The notes below the pieces were generated by a model, which worked only from the letters and a program-made list of their open reading frames with translations, searched no databases and was not told the DNA's origin. 64,000 nt of DNA from an uncultured Lachnospiraceae bacterium (GTDB taxonomy: Bacteria; Bacillota; Clostridia; Lachnospirales; Lachnospiraceae): NCBI GenBank assembly GCA_944383265.1, contig CALWOX010000002.1, forward strand, positions 186,001 through 250,000. Direction: 5' to 3'. The position numbers and the translations under genes were made by a program. Of this stretch, positions 51,054-59,441 are shown piece by piece (position 1 is the first letter of the stretch; each line of letters starts with the position of its first letter).

Positions 51054-51943
51054 CTAAGATTTTTCAGAAAAAATCAATTCAGGTCGATAGTTTTTTTGAT
51101 TAAACTCCATCCAAGAATCAAGCTCATCTTTTTCAGGAATAAGAAAAGCTTTCAAGTAATCTATGGTAATTTCCTGAGCGACTTTTACATTGAAATTCTC
51201 TCTACTTCTTAAAACAGGAATCAAATCCGTCTTTATTCTATGCTGATCCAGCTTTAAAATATTATCAAATTCAAAGTATTCAGGTGCATTTTCCCTCGCA
51301 ATAGCACTGTAAAATACTGTGCATTTACGCATAAGAGATTTTTTATTTTCATCCGGATTTTCATATTTTTGCATATTATATATATCATACAAATCTCCAG
51401 GTGCGGTTCGACTTAACAAAGCAACGATTTTAGAGGAAAAAATCTCTGTGGGGTCAAGGCATAATACATTAACATCTTTTTTATCCACGGAAGTTTTACC
51501 TGCCTTTTTTCAAGAGGAAATACATGACAACGAAGCATATAGTTTATCTCTATTTTAATATTATCCTTTGCTCCTCCCGAATTGATGTATTCATAAACAA
51601 ATGAATCCAACGCATGGTATTGCTTTGATTTGCGACTCAAACTATAGCCCGATGCCGACATAAATTTATCAATATGCTCTGTGATATTTTTTCGTTCTGT
51701 GATCATTTTCTCTCTATCAATATTTTTGCAAAAATCCAAATCTATATCTACAGAAAGTCTTGGAAGGTCAAATACTGTAAGGTTGATAGCTGTGCCACCT
51801 TTTAAAGCAAGTCTATCCGAAAGAAAGGTGTCCTCGGATATAAAATTCAATACATCTGTCAATCTGCACACTTTTTCAAAAGTATCTCTTACAAAGCCAA
51901 GTTCCTTTGCCTGTCTGCCTATAATAGTTCTGTCATACTGCAT
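51054..51943 (-). pseudogene. abiEii: AbiEii-type nucleotidyltransferase toxin, frameshifted
   Basis: The first part (start MQYDRTIIGRQAKELG at 51943, AAGGGG upstream) has the AbiEii nucleotidyltransferase motif LALKGGTAINLT...LSVDIDLDF. Near residue 145 the frame closes, while the next frame continues with DVNVLCLDPTEIFSSKIVALLSRTAPGDLYD to 51054. The switch fits loss of one A in the A6 run at 51510-51505 (minus strand). Restoring it joins the two parts into one ordinary AbiEii of about 295 residues. It overlaps abiEi by 11 bases. It could also be a sequencing error. Confidence 0.8.
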
Positions 51944-52694
51944 CGCGATATATCCCCTTGTCTGTAATGCTGCGTAAATCTTTAGGAGCAAAAAGCTTCC
52001 ATCTTTTATGAAGTATAAAATCCTTCTTTTTTTCAAATAAATAACTCTTGCTTCCCGATATGTGCTTTTCACATTCACAAAAGAATGATTCAGATAAATA
52101 CATCTCATTTTTGAAAAACTCAAGTATATAACCTGTTTTTTGATAAAGCTTCCCACAGTTGTATATTTCCAATGCCTCCAACAGCTTATCATGAGATAAA
52201 AAAGGAATCAGTTCCAGGCATCTCAAAAGTTCCTCAATTCCCCCTGCATTTTTAAAATCTGATATGCAATCAATAACTGTTCTTTCCAAGGATGTAACAC
52301 GAACTCCCTCTGTTGTATCAATAACCCCGACAGTTCCGTGAAATCCTATCGGTTGATAGTCAATACCGTCATATGAAAAAGGTCTGACTTTTTTCTCAGT
52401 AGAAAAAAATAGTGTATAAAACACCTGATTTGCATATCCGTAGTATTCAAGCGCACTGTGATGAGACACATAGGAATCATCCGACAGATGAGAGGCGATC
52501 TGATATCGGTTAGGAATAGGCTGTCCGGTTTCAAGGCTGATCACAGCATAAAGATCGCGACGAACACGTTCAATATATCCCTTTTCGGAATAACTGCGTA
52601 TATACCAATCCGCAGCACCCTCAGAGCCTGTTATAATAGAAAGTTCTTTTCTTGAAAAGCATTTTACTGCAGCTAATTTTTTATATAATTCCAT
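51933..52694 (-). CDS. abiEi: AbiEi-family antitoxin and autoregulator
   Basis: A 253-residue protein. The N-terminal winged helix (FSRKELSIITGSEGAADWYIR...GYIERVRRDLYAV) binds DNA; the middle (PNRYQIASHLSDDSYVSHHSALEYYG, TSLERTVIDCIS) is the conserved AbiEi region; a C-terminal antitoxin part follows. In type IV systems AbiEi counters AbiEii without direct binding and represses its own promoter. The start has AAGGGGTGG. Confidence 0.9.
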   Translation of the reverse strand: MELYKKLAAVKCFSRKELSIITGSEGAADWYIRSYSEKGYIERVRRDLYAVISLETGQPIPNRYQIASHLSDDSYVSHHSALEYYGYANQVFYTLFFSTEKKVRPFSYDGIDYQPIGFHGTVGVIDTTEGVRVTSLERTVIDCISDFKNAGGIEELLRCLELIPFLSHDKLLEALEIYNCGKLYQKTGYILEFFKNEMYLSESFFCECEKHISGSKSYLFEKKKDFILHKRWKLFAPKDLRSITDKGIYRDAV

Positions 52695-52710
52695 TTTTTA
52701 CCACCCCTTA

Positions 52711-52766
52711 TTTTTATAATAGCTCAAAATAGTATTATTAACAACTATTTTGAGCTATTATAAAAA
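52711..52766. promoter_or_regulatory. AbiEi operator 1: perfect 23-base inverted repeat
   Basis: Arms 52711-52733 and 52744-52766 are exact reverse complements around a 10-base centre; the core reads TAGCTCAAAATAGT and ACTATTTTGAGCTA. It contains a minus-strand TATAAT (52762-52757). It lies 16 bases before abiEi. AbiEi proteins are known to bind inverted repeats in their promoter. Confidence 0.75.
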
Positions 52767-52785
52767 CAATCAATTTAATTTATTA

Positions 52786-52815
52786 TCAAAATCGTAGTAT
52801 TTACAACTATTTCGA
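52786..52815. promoter_or_regulatory. AbiEi operator 2: second copy of the operator core
   Basis: This 30-base stretch (TCAAAATCGTAG then TATTTACAACTATTTCGA) matches operator 1 core at 52724-52753 in 26 of 30 positions. The copies are 62 bases apart, about six helical turns, so both would face the same side of the DNA. Confidence 0.6.
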
Positions 52816-52861
52816 TAAAAAATAAAAACACATCTGTTATCCGGTTCTCCAATCTTATGTA

Positions 52862-52890
52862 TTGATTTTACCTTTTCTTTGTGCTATAAA
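52862..52890 (+). promoter_or_regulatory. Promoter of tRNA-Leu
   Basis: TTGATT (52862-52867), 17 bases, TATAAA (52885-52890), 15 bases before the mature tRNA. Confidence 0.6.
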
Positions 52891-52905
52891 TATAAGGTAC
52901 TTTCT

Positions 52906-52988
52906 GCCGCCGTGGCGGAATTGGCAGACGCACTTGACTCAAAATCAAGCGGTTAACAGCCATGCCGGTTCGAGTCCGGCCGGCGGCA
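52906..52988 (+). tRNA. tRNA-Leu(CAA)
   Basis: An 83-base class II tRNA. Acceptor GCCGCCG pairs with CGGCGGC with A as discriminator; the anticodon loop CTCAAAA gives CAA; a variable arm (GGTTAACAGCC) and T loop TTCGAGT follow. No CCA is encoded. It marks the boundary between AbiE and the CRISPR-Cas locus. Confidence 0.96.
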
Positions 52989-52998
52989 TATAAAAAGC

Positions 52999-53027
52999 AG
53001 GAGCATAAGAGCTCCTTTTTTATTTTT
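52999..53027 (+). terminator. Terminator of tRNA-Leu, near the csm6 end
   Basis: AGGAGC (52999-53004) pairs with GCTCCT (53011-53016) around six bases, followed by TTTTTATTTTT. The minus strand also has GCTTTTTATA past the stem, so it may stop csm6 transcripts too. Confidence 0.75.
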
Positions 53028-54336
53028 CATTTATTAAATTTATAATCTTTGAATTCATATCATTATATGAATTCCAGTACCCATCCTTTATATTCATTTT
53101 TGTGTAATTAAACATAGTCTTTATTTTATCCATTATCTGCTTTCCTGAAAAGCCTGTTAAATCTTTAATCTTGTTATCATCTATTGAAATAATCTGATGT
53201 GCTGCAAGATTTCTGATATTCTTCTCAACAGCTCTTAAGTCTTCGACTAATTTATTTAAAGAGTTATTATCTGAATAATATAAAATTATTTTTACCAAAT
53301 GATCTGAATAGACATTTTCATAATTAAAATTAGAATAATTATTTTCTAATACTTTGCTAATATCACTATTAAATAATTTTGCTTTTGACCATTTCAATCC
53401 GTTTTTTGTATTATCACAAAAATCCTCAATATTTATCTTAAACTGCTTTTTCAGCACAATATCAAAGAGATCAAATAATAAAGGAGTTATAGCTCTTATA
53501 AAATCAGCATATTCTTTTCTTCTTAATTTTACGTCCAAGCTTAAAGCATATTCAAAATATTTTCTTGCTCCGCCCTCTTTAACAGGTAAGCAATCAAATT
53601 TACTGTTTAATATTTTATCTACTTCTTTAAAATTCAGCAGTAACCTGTAATATGCCATTTTAATGAATTCAATGTATTTATCTGTATACTCGCTTGGAAT
53701 ATTTTGAGCTACATCTAAAGCAGCCTGATAATCATACACTAACAAATGATTTTTAATTATTTCTTCGTTTTTTATGACTGATAATGTAGGACAATGAATC
53801 TCTTTGCATCTGTTCTCAAATTCCACACTATTATCTTCATCAAGTTCCCATAATACCTCTACATCGTAATTTTTATGTTTTGATTCATTCATTCTCTTTT
53901 CAGGTGTTATTACCTGTATAAGCTTGCAGGGAAATTCGCCTAAAGTCTTTATTACAAGTAAAGCACTTTTCATTGCCGGGGTTCCCGAAGAAACATTTAA
54001 TATTAACGTATCAGTGTCATCCATCTTATTAATCAATTCTGCCAATATTTCTGTAAATTCTTTATAAAAAAAATCAAATTCTTGAACATCTGTCAATTCT
54101 TCTCTTTTTATCAAGTCGTAGTCAAAACTTCTTTGTTGTAAAATCATCAATTTATCAAGACAATATGTATATCTTTTGTCCTGTTCCTGATTTTCAATCA
54201 CTTCCTTAGACATGTATAAATAAACTTTATCAGGTTTATATACCCTACAAATATGTAACATTGAGCCATCCCTACAATTGGATAATGAAATAGGATCAGT
54301 ACCTCCGACCGGAGAAAAAAGAATTGTCTTATTCAT
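53020..54336 (-). CDS. csm6: Csm6: CARF-HEPN ribonuclease of type III-A CRISPR
   Basis: A 438-residue protein. The N-terminal CARF domain (about 1-150) opens ILFSPVGGTDP and has LILNVSSGTPAMKSAL (114-120 core), the cyclic-oligoadenylate pocket. The C-terminal HEPN domain has RNLAAH (Arg375, His380), the RNase R-x4-H motif. When Cas10 makes cyclic oligoadenylate on seeing target RNA, Csm6 cuts RNA broadly. It ends the locus, downstream of cas2 by 11 bases. Confidence 0.9.
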   Translation of the reverse strand: MNKTILFSPVGGTDPISLSNCRDGSMLHICRVYKPDKVYLYMSKEVIENQEQDKRYTYCLDKLMILQQRSFDYDLIKREELTDVQEFDFFYKEFTEILAELINKMDDTDTLILNVSSGTPAMKSALLVIKTLGEFPCKLIQVITPEKRMNESKHKNYDVEVLWELDEDNSVEFENRCKEIHCPTLSVIKNEEIIKNHLLVYDYQAALDVAQNIPSEYTDKYIEFIKMAYYRLLLNFKEVDKILNSKFDCLPVKEGGARKYFEYALSLDVKLRRKEYADFIRAITPLLFDLFDIVLKKQFKINIEDFCDNTKNGLKWSKAKLFNSDISKVLENNYSNFNYENVYSDHLVKIILYYSDNNSLNKLVEDLRAVEKNIRNLAAHQIISIDDNKIKDLTGFSGKQIMDKIKTMFNYTKMNIKDGYWNSYNDMNSKIINLINEK

Positions 54337-54347
54337 TTAAATACTCC

Positions 54348-54665
54348 CTAAATAATTATAATCTCTTCATTTTTTATAGTTTTATTTACGCCAAAAAGGT
54401 TTACCTCACCATATCCTATAATTTTATAAATTCTTACGCTGTCTTCCTTTTCTGATATTAGCTTTGGTATTTCAAAAAGTAATTTTTTATATAATCGTGG
54501 TGAAATAAAAGCCTCAAATGCTGATTTTTGGACTCTAAAGCCATATCCCGACATTTCTTTAGCAAATTTAACTCTGCGTTTATTGCTAACTATATCATAT
54601 ATTATTAAAACAAATAAATTTTTTTCTTGTTCAATCTCTGTTGAATTCCAAAAATAATTTTCCAT
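54348..54665 (-). CDS. cas2: CRISPR adaptation protein Cas2
   Basis: A 105-residue Cas2: FVLIIYDIVSNKRRVKFAKEMSGYGFRVQKSAFEAFI matches the ferredoxin-like core, where the Asp of YDI is conserved; IYKIIGYGEV forms a later strand. It forms the integrase with Cas1. It follows cas1 by five bases. Confidence 0.95.
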   Translation of the reverse strand: MENYFWNSTEIEQEKNLFVLIIYDIVSNKRRVKFAKEMSGYGFRVQKSAFEAFISPRLYKKLLFEIPKLISEKEDSVRIYKIIGYGEVNLFGVNKTIKNEEIIII

Positions 54666-54670
54666 ATAAA

Positions 54671-55678
54671 TTACCTTATAATTATAGGTTTATATAATTC
54701 ATGGTTCTCAGTCTCTATGCACTTTATTAATTGGTTTATTTGCAAATCTATAGCCTGACGAAAACTTGTTTCATATTCTATATATGATAAATATTTTGTT
54801 TTTGTTCTAAACTTATTTTCCAACTTATTAACTAATGTTTTAAATGTATTATCTTTTAAATACACGCCTTTGGGATTGTCCATAAACTCAAAACCATTTA
54901 TTTCTATCTCACTGCCGTTAATCAAACTCATAACTGTAGAATCCACTAGTACTGCCCTCCATTCCTCCATTAGGTCACTTGCTAATGTAGGATGCTTTTC
55001 TCTATCCTTATGCATAAATCCAAAATACGGATTTAAACCTTTAGCTTCAATTTTTCCATAAATTTCATTAAGTAAAATAGAATATCCAAGGCTAATCATT
55101 GAATTAAACGGATCTAACGGTGGCCGTTTGGTCCTTTTATTAAATACGAAGTCTTCTTTTATAAGTTTCCCTAATGTTTTAAAATAATATTTCGCACAAA
55201 TTCCCTCATATCCCATCAATTGTTCAACGCTTTCAGACAAATCAACTTTAGAATTAATATACTGCATTTGTTTAACTACATGATCAATTTTGTAATCATT
55301 ATTGTTTCTTGCATATCTTCTGAGAATAACTATTTGATTTTTTATCTTAGCATTAATTATTTTTTTCGAAAAACCCAATTTAAAAACTTCATTGCTATGA
55401 ATTTCCGCCTGTTTACGTTGTCTTTGAACATTAACATGATTAGTTGAAATCAGCCTTCCATAGTATGAACCATATACAGAAAAGAAAACTATATTTATCC
55501 CTCTTTTTAGACATTCTTGAAGGCACTGCGTTGTCAATTGCACCTTTCCAAATATTTCAATTACTTCAAGTGTTTCGATAGGTATGCTTTTAATTAATCC
55601 ATTTCTATATTTAATTACACATCTGTTACTCTCTATACCAATCAATGCGCCTTGATCTGTAACATAAAGATAACTCAT
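54671..55678 (-). CDS. cas1: CRISPR integrase Cas1
   Basis: A 335-residue Cas1. The N-terminal beta domain opens YLYVTDQGALIGIE. The metal site is Glu158 (GYEGICAKYY), His223 (YFGFMHKDRE) and Glu238 (SDLMEEWR). It inserts spacers into the array. There is only a weak ribosome site, and 509 bases without a gene lie upstream. Confidence 0.96.
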   Translation of the reverse strand: MSYLYVTDQGALIGIESNRCVIKYRNGLIKSIPIETLEVIEIFGKVQLTTQCLQECLKRGINIVFFSVYGSYYGRLISTNHVNVQRQRKQAEIHSNEVFKLGFSKKIINAKIKNQIVILRRYARNNNDYKIDHVVKQMQYINSKVDLSESVEQLMGYEGICAKYYFKTLGKLIKEDFVFNKRTKRPPLDPFNSMISLGYSILLNEIYGKIEAKGLNPYFGFMHKDREKHPTLASDLMEEWRAVLVDSTVMSLINGSEIEINGFEFMDNPKGVYLKDNTFKTLVNKLENKFRTKTKYLSYIEYETSFRQAIDLQINQLIKCIETENHELYKPIIIR

Positions 55679-56187
55679 CTTTTCTTTTGTAATGCATTTA
55701 TATCAAATACACCATACTCCCATATCATATAGTAGTAGTGTTTATAGTCCCTCTCCAAGGACTGTACGCTTTACTGTCAAAAACACTGTAAATCAAAATT
55801 TATTATAAAAAGATAGTATCATGAGCTATGTTATAATTGATGCCGCGGTAAAAATAGCATCGGATACTATAATGTCAATCTCCATTCGCTCACTATAACG
55901 TTATTTTCATATATGACTCTCAATAACTATTTGAATGCATCATGCCATAATGACAATAAAGAACTAAAGTCTCTAACCGGAGCTTTGATTATGTCGCACC
56001 CGCGAAATCCCCAGGGCTTAAACATCCCATCCGCCTTGTTGAAATCTTATTTTCTGACATAGATGGGACAGAGGTTGTAATAAATAAGATAATAAAAGCA
56101 GGCCGAAAAAAGCATTTTTGTATTGCGTTCTTCCGCTCCACAAATAGGCTTGTCAGATCGATCTTAATATCTAAATATTTATTTTTC
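55679..56187. other. Gene-free stretch upstream of cas1 with a nested hairpin
   Basis: No credible coding sequence on either strand. At 55813-55870 ATAGTATC pairs with GATACTAT, enclosing GATGC-GCATC. A further hairpin GTCC...GGAC lies near 55747-55762. Short open stretches around 55950-56190 are broken and may be decayed coding sequence. The cas1 promoter should be here, but I cannot place it with confidence. Confidence 0.4.
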
Positions 56188-56376
56188 CTAGTATAGATTC
56201 TCTGAAAGCTTTATTATTAAGTCTCTTATTTGTTGCTTAGATAAGCCTTTTGTAAGCTTATCTACATCAATCTTCTTTTTGTTTTGCTCTTTGAGTTTTA
56301 TGAGCTCCCAGCTCACTGCAAAGAGGGCAAATGCCATGTATATAAACACGGCGCATATAATTGTCCCTTGACTCAT
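56188..56376 (-). CDS. Small single-span membrane protein inside the CRISPR locus
   Basis: A 62-residue protein with a strong AAGGTGG ribosome site eight bases before ATG 56376. Residues 5-24 (TIICAVFIYMAFALFAVSWE) form one membrane helix. A Lys-rich stretch (KLKEQNKKK) and an amphipathic C-terminal helix (LSKQQIRDLIIKLSENL) follow. I know no family for it. It lies between the array's distal end and cas1, on the cas strand. Confidence 0.65.
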   Translation of the reverse strand: MSQGTIICAVFIYMAFALFAVSWELIKLKEQNKKKIDVDKLTKGLSKQQIRDLIIKLSENLY

Positions 56377-56511
56377 TCTGTCACCACCTTATATAAATTT
56401 TATTTCAGATATATTCTCATATCCAATATGTGCCAGTGCGCATATGTTATCTTTAAGCCTAAAACATAGCGCATATTGTTTAAATACTACTTGTACATAA
56501 CCTAAATAATA

Positions 56512-58194
56512 GTTTCCGTCCCCTCTCGGGGGATATCTATATCTAAATAAAATCTATCAATTTCCAGAATATCAGCGCGGAGACTGTTTCCGTCCCCTCT
56601 CGGGGATATTTATATCTAAATGAGGGCATACCATTGAAGATACGTTGAAGCAGTGTTTCCGTCCCCTCTCGGGGATATCTATATCTAAATTGCGTATCAA
56701 ATAACAATAATCAAACAAAGAAAGGTTTCCGTCCCCTCTCGGGGATATCTATATCTAAATAGACTTTGATTATTTTTTAAAAAGGCGCATGGCTGCTGTT
56801 TCCGTCCCCTCTCGGGGATATCTATATCTAAATTTACACAGTCTAAGCCATTCAGGCATTGCAATGCGTTGTTCCCGTCCCCTCTCGGGGATATCTATAT
56901 CTAAATGATTTTGGATAGCATTACCATAAAAGAATATGCGTTTCCGTCCCCTCTCGGGGATATCTATATCTAAATAAATTCTTTAAAGAGCCTTAAAGAC
57001 AAGAGCCTTAGTTTCCGTCCCCTCTCGGGGATATCTATATCTAAATCTATGCTCTCGAAGGAGAGAAATTCAAGTCCCCCGTTTCCGTCCCCTCTCGGGG
57101 ATATCTATATCTAAATTGTTATAAACGGTATTAATATAGCGTTTAGTAATTTGTTTCCGTCCCCTCTCGGGGATATCTATATCTAAATGGACAAAATGAC
57201 TTATCAAGAAATTAATGAAATATGGTTTCCGTCCCCTCTCGGGGATATCTATATCTAAATGATAATGCAGGCAAGCCATTAGATATAAGGATATCAGTTT
57301 CCGTCCCCTCTCGGGGATATCTATATCTAAATACTTCATGAACACTGTTACAATTTTAGAATATGGTTTCCGTCCCCTCTCGGGGATATCTATATCTAAA
57401 TCAGCTTGAGAGATTTTCTTTTGGAAGTCGATAATAAGTTTCCGTCCCCTCTCGGGGATATCTATATCTAAATTATGAAAAACATGACAAAGAAAAACGA
57501 GCTTATTAACGTTTCCGTCCCCTCTCGGGGATATCTATATCTAAATGAAGGAGTGATATCCTATGACATACTAATATCTCGTTTCCGTCCCCTCTCGGGG
57601 ATATCTATATCTAAATACGAACTGATAACTTATTTGAAAGAGTCTTTGAAGAGCGTTTCCGTCCCCTCTCGGGGATATCTATATCTAAATGTTTATAATG
57701 GAGACTTACAACAATAGCATAAGGAGTTTCCGTCCCCTCTCGGGGATATCTATATCTAAATGCTAAATATAACGATTTAACGGGATTGCGTTTTGGGGTT
57801 TCCGTCCCCTCTCGGGGATATCTATATCTAAATAGCGGCGGAGTGATTGCAAGAGCTATACAGTTGCTTGTTTCCGTCCCCTCTCGGGGATATCTATATC
57901 TAAATTTACTTAATTAATCGCACATTGAAAATTAAATAATGTTTCCGTCCCCTCTCGGGGATATCTATATCTAAATTTTAAGAAATATAGCAAGGAATAC
58001 AGCAGAGGAGTTTCCGTCCCCTCTCGGGGATATCTATATCTAAATAGTTTTACTTGAATGCCGTACATTGAAAATTGAATACGGTTTCCGTCCCCTCTCG
58101 GGGATATCTATATCTAAATAAGGGAAACAGCAAAGATAACAGCTGAGACAATAGTAAAGTTTCCGTCCCCTCTCGGGGATATCTATATCTAAAT
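56512..58194 (-). CRISPR. Type III-A CRISPR array, 24 repeats and 23 spacers
   Basis: Repeat of 36 bases, plus strand GTTTCCGTCCCC then TCTCGGGGATATC then TATATCTAAAT; the TCCCC-TCTC-GGGGA part forms a hairpin. Spacers are 33-39 bases. Variant repeats lie at the left: the first has an extra G (37 bases), the second a C-to-T change at 56611, the sixth (56871) T-to-C at its fourth base. The right end is intact. Read on the minus strand the repeat ends ACGGAAAC, a fitting 5' handle, so transcription runs right to left with the leader at 58195-58329. Confidence 0.97.
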
Positions 58195-58329
58195 CCTGTC
58201 GTTTTTAAACCTTATTTTTCCTATGCAAAATACACTTTTTGCGGGGCAAAAATATTATATCTTTTTCTTTTAATTTATTATGCTTTGTTTTTTGAATAAA
58301 ATGGCTCTAAATAAAGTCGCGGCGCAAAA
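58195..58329 (-). promoter_or_regulatory. CRISPR leader
   Basis: 135 bases, AT-rich, between csm5 and the intact end of the array. On the minus strand it holds TATAAT (in GATATAATATTTTTG) about 60-65 bases before the first repeat. The -35 region is weak. New spacers should enter at this side. Confidence 0.65.
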
Positions 58330-59439
58330 TTACAGTATTTCAAATTTTCCAACTCCCATGTTATATAATTTCCCATTAAATCGAGTACACTTGCATATAT
58401 GCGGAGATATATTATTTCTAATATCACTATTATGCTTATGTTGAAAATAATTCTTGCCCAAATTATTTCTGAAAATTTTGTCCGCCACTATAACTCCATC
58501 TTCTTCAAATAGAGGATATATGATTGTTTTACTTAGAAAGCCAACCCCGCCTCCGATCCATACAATGTTTTTTTCTTTTTCTTCTCTACCAAATTTATCG
58601 TAAAAATATCTGGTTACAATACTTTGAAAAATATTTATAGCTGAATTTATATCTTGAATCGTATATGGACATTTTGTCTCATCAATAGTTATCCTAAAAT
58701 ATACATCAGTTCCAGGTTTTATGGCTTCTCTGAGAATTGGAATTTTTCTTTCTTTACCATCTATACTATAATCAATTTTTTGACATAGGATTAAGCTGTC
58801 GATGGAAATAGGATCGCTGTCGCTGACTATAATACCGGACATCAAACTATTTAGCGCATTTCTTTTATCTATTCCAATAATGTTTTTTTTATGAAATGCT
58901 TTAATTTCCAAACTATTTGTTGAGCCGGACAAGAAGGACTTAGGAGATTTTTTTTCTTCCAGTTCTTTTATTATCATATGCGTTATGTCCTTAAATGAGT
59001 CTGATTCTTCAACTATAGCTTTAGCTAACAGTGCTGTCCTCAGCATTCCTTTTATCCCACTTCCGGGAACAAACGGCTGACTATATGCATCTTTTATAAA
59101 TGTAATAATGTTTTTTGCATTTTTTAAGGCATATATATCCACATCTTTTATATTTAAAGCATACTTAGTCCATTTGCTGTAAATTTTTTTTTCGATGTTT
59201 TTTAATTCTAACCATTTGCCTAAATCTGTATTTTTATTTCCTAATATATAATCTTGATATTGCTTCTCTTTACCAAGCTTTACAAGATCTTGGTACATCA
59301 ACGATTCATCAGGCACAAGTATCAATCCCTGCTTAGGGACAGAGATATACATTTTTTTATTTATATTCTCTCCCCCGCCTATATGTATAGGTGATAAAGC
59401 CTTTACTCTTATATTATATTGTTTTATAAAATTATGCAT
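58330..59439 (-). CDS. csm5: Csm5, type III-A effector subunit
   Basis: A 369-residue RAMP protein: YNIRVKALSPIHIGGGENI at the start and QPFVPGSGIKGMLRTALL (glycine-rich G-SxKG loop). Csm5 caps the crRNA 3' side of the complex and helps its maturation. ATG 59439 has GGGGGTG just before it; an in-frame GTG at 59445 is an alternative. It follows the csm4 stop directly. Confidence 0.92.
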   Translation of the reverse strand: MHNFIKQYNIRVKALSPIHIGGGENINKKMYISVPKQGLILVPDESLMYQDLVKLGKEKQYQDYILGNKNTDLGKWLELKNIEKKIYSKWTKYALNIKDVDIYALKNAKNIITFIKDAYSQPFVPGSGIKGMLRTALLAKAIVEESDSFKDITHMIIKELEEKKSPKSFLSGSTNSLEIKAFHKKNIIGIDKRNALNSLMSGIIVSDSDPISIDSLILCQKIDYSIDGKERKIPILREAIKPGTDVYFRITIDETKCPYTIQDINSAINIFQSIVTRYFYDKFGREEKEKNIVWIGGGVGFLSKTIIYPLFEEDGVIVADKIFRNNLGKNYFQHKHNSDIRNNISPHICKCTRFNGKLYNMGVGKFEIL

Positions 59440-59441
59440 TA

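Noticed and set aside
51054-51488. Separate 144-residue gene
   Set aside because: Its content continues the AbiEii toxin in a shifted frame, so it is treated as part of the broken gene.
55738-55775. Possible lone degenerate CRISPR repeat (GTTTATAGTCCCTCTCC)
   Set aside because: Only the GTTT start and TCCCTCTC core resemble the array repeat; the second half differs and no spacer partner is seen.
55950-56190. Plus-strand coding remnant upstream of cas1
   Set aside because: Frames are broken by stops within 40 codons and resemble no family I know; recorded only as gene-free DNA.
57070-57345. Open frame across the CRISPR array giving a repeated DIDIPERGRK peptide
   Set aside because: It is the translation of CRISPR repeats and spacers, with no ribosome site.
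57475-57717. Plus-strand open frame within the array
   Set aside because: Also made of repeats and spacers; the repeated PSRGYLYLN peptide is the repeat itself.
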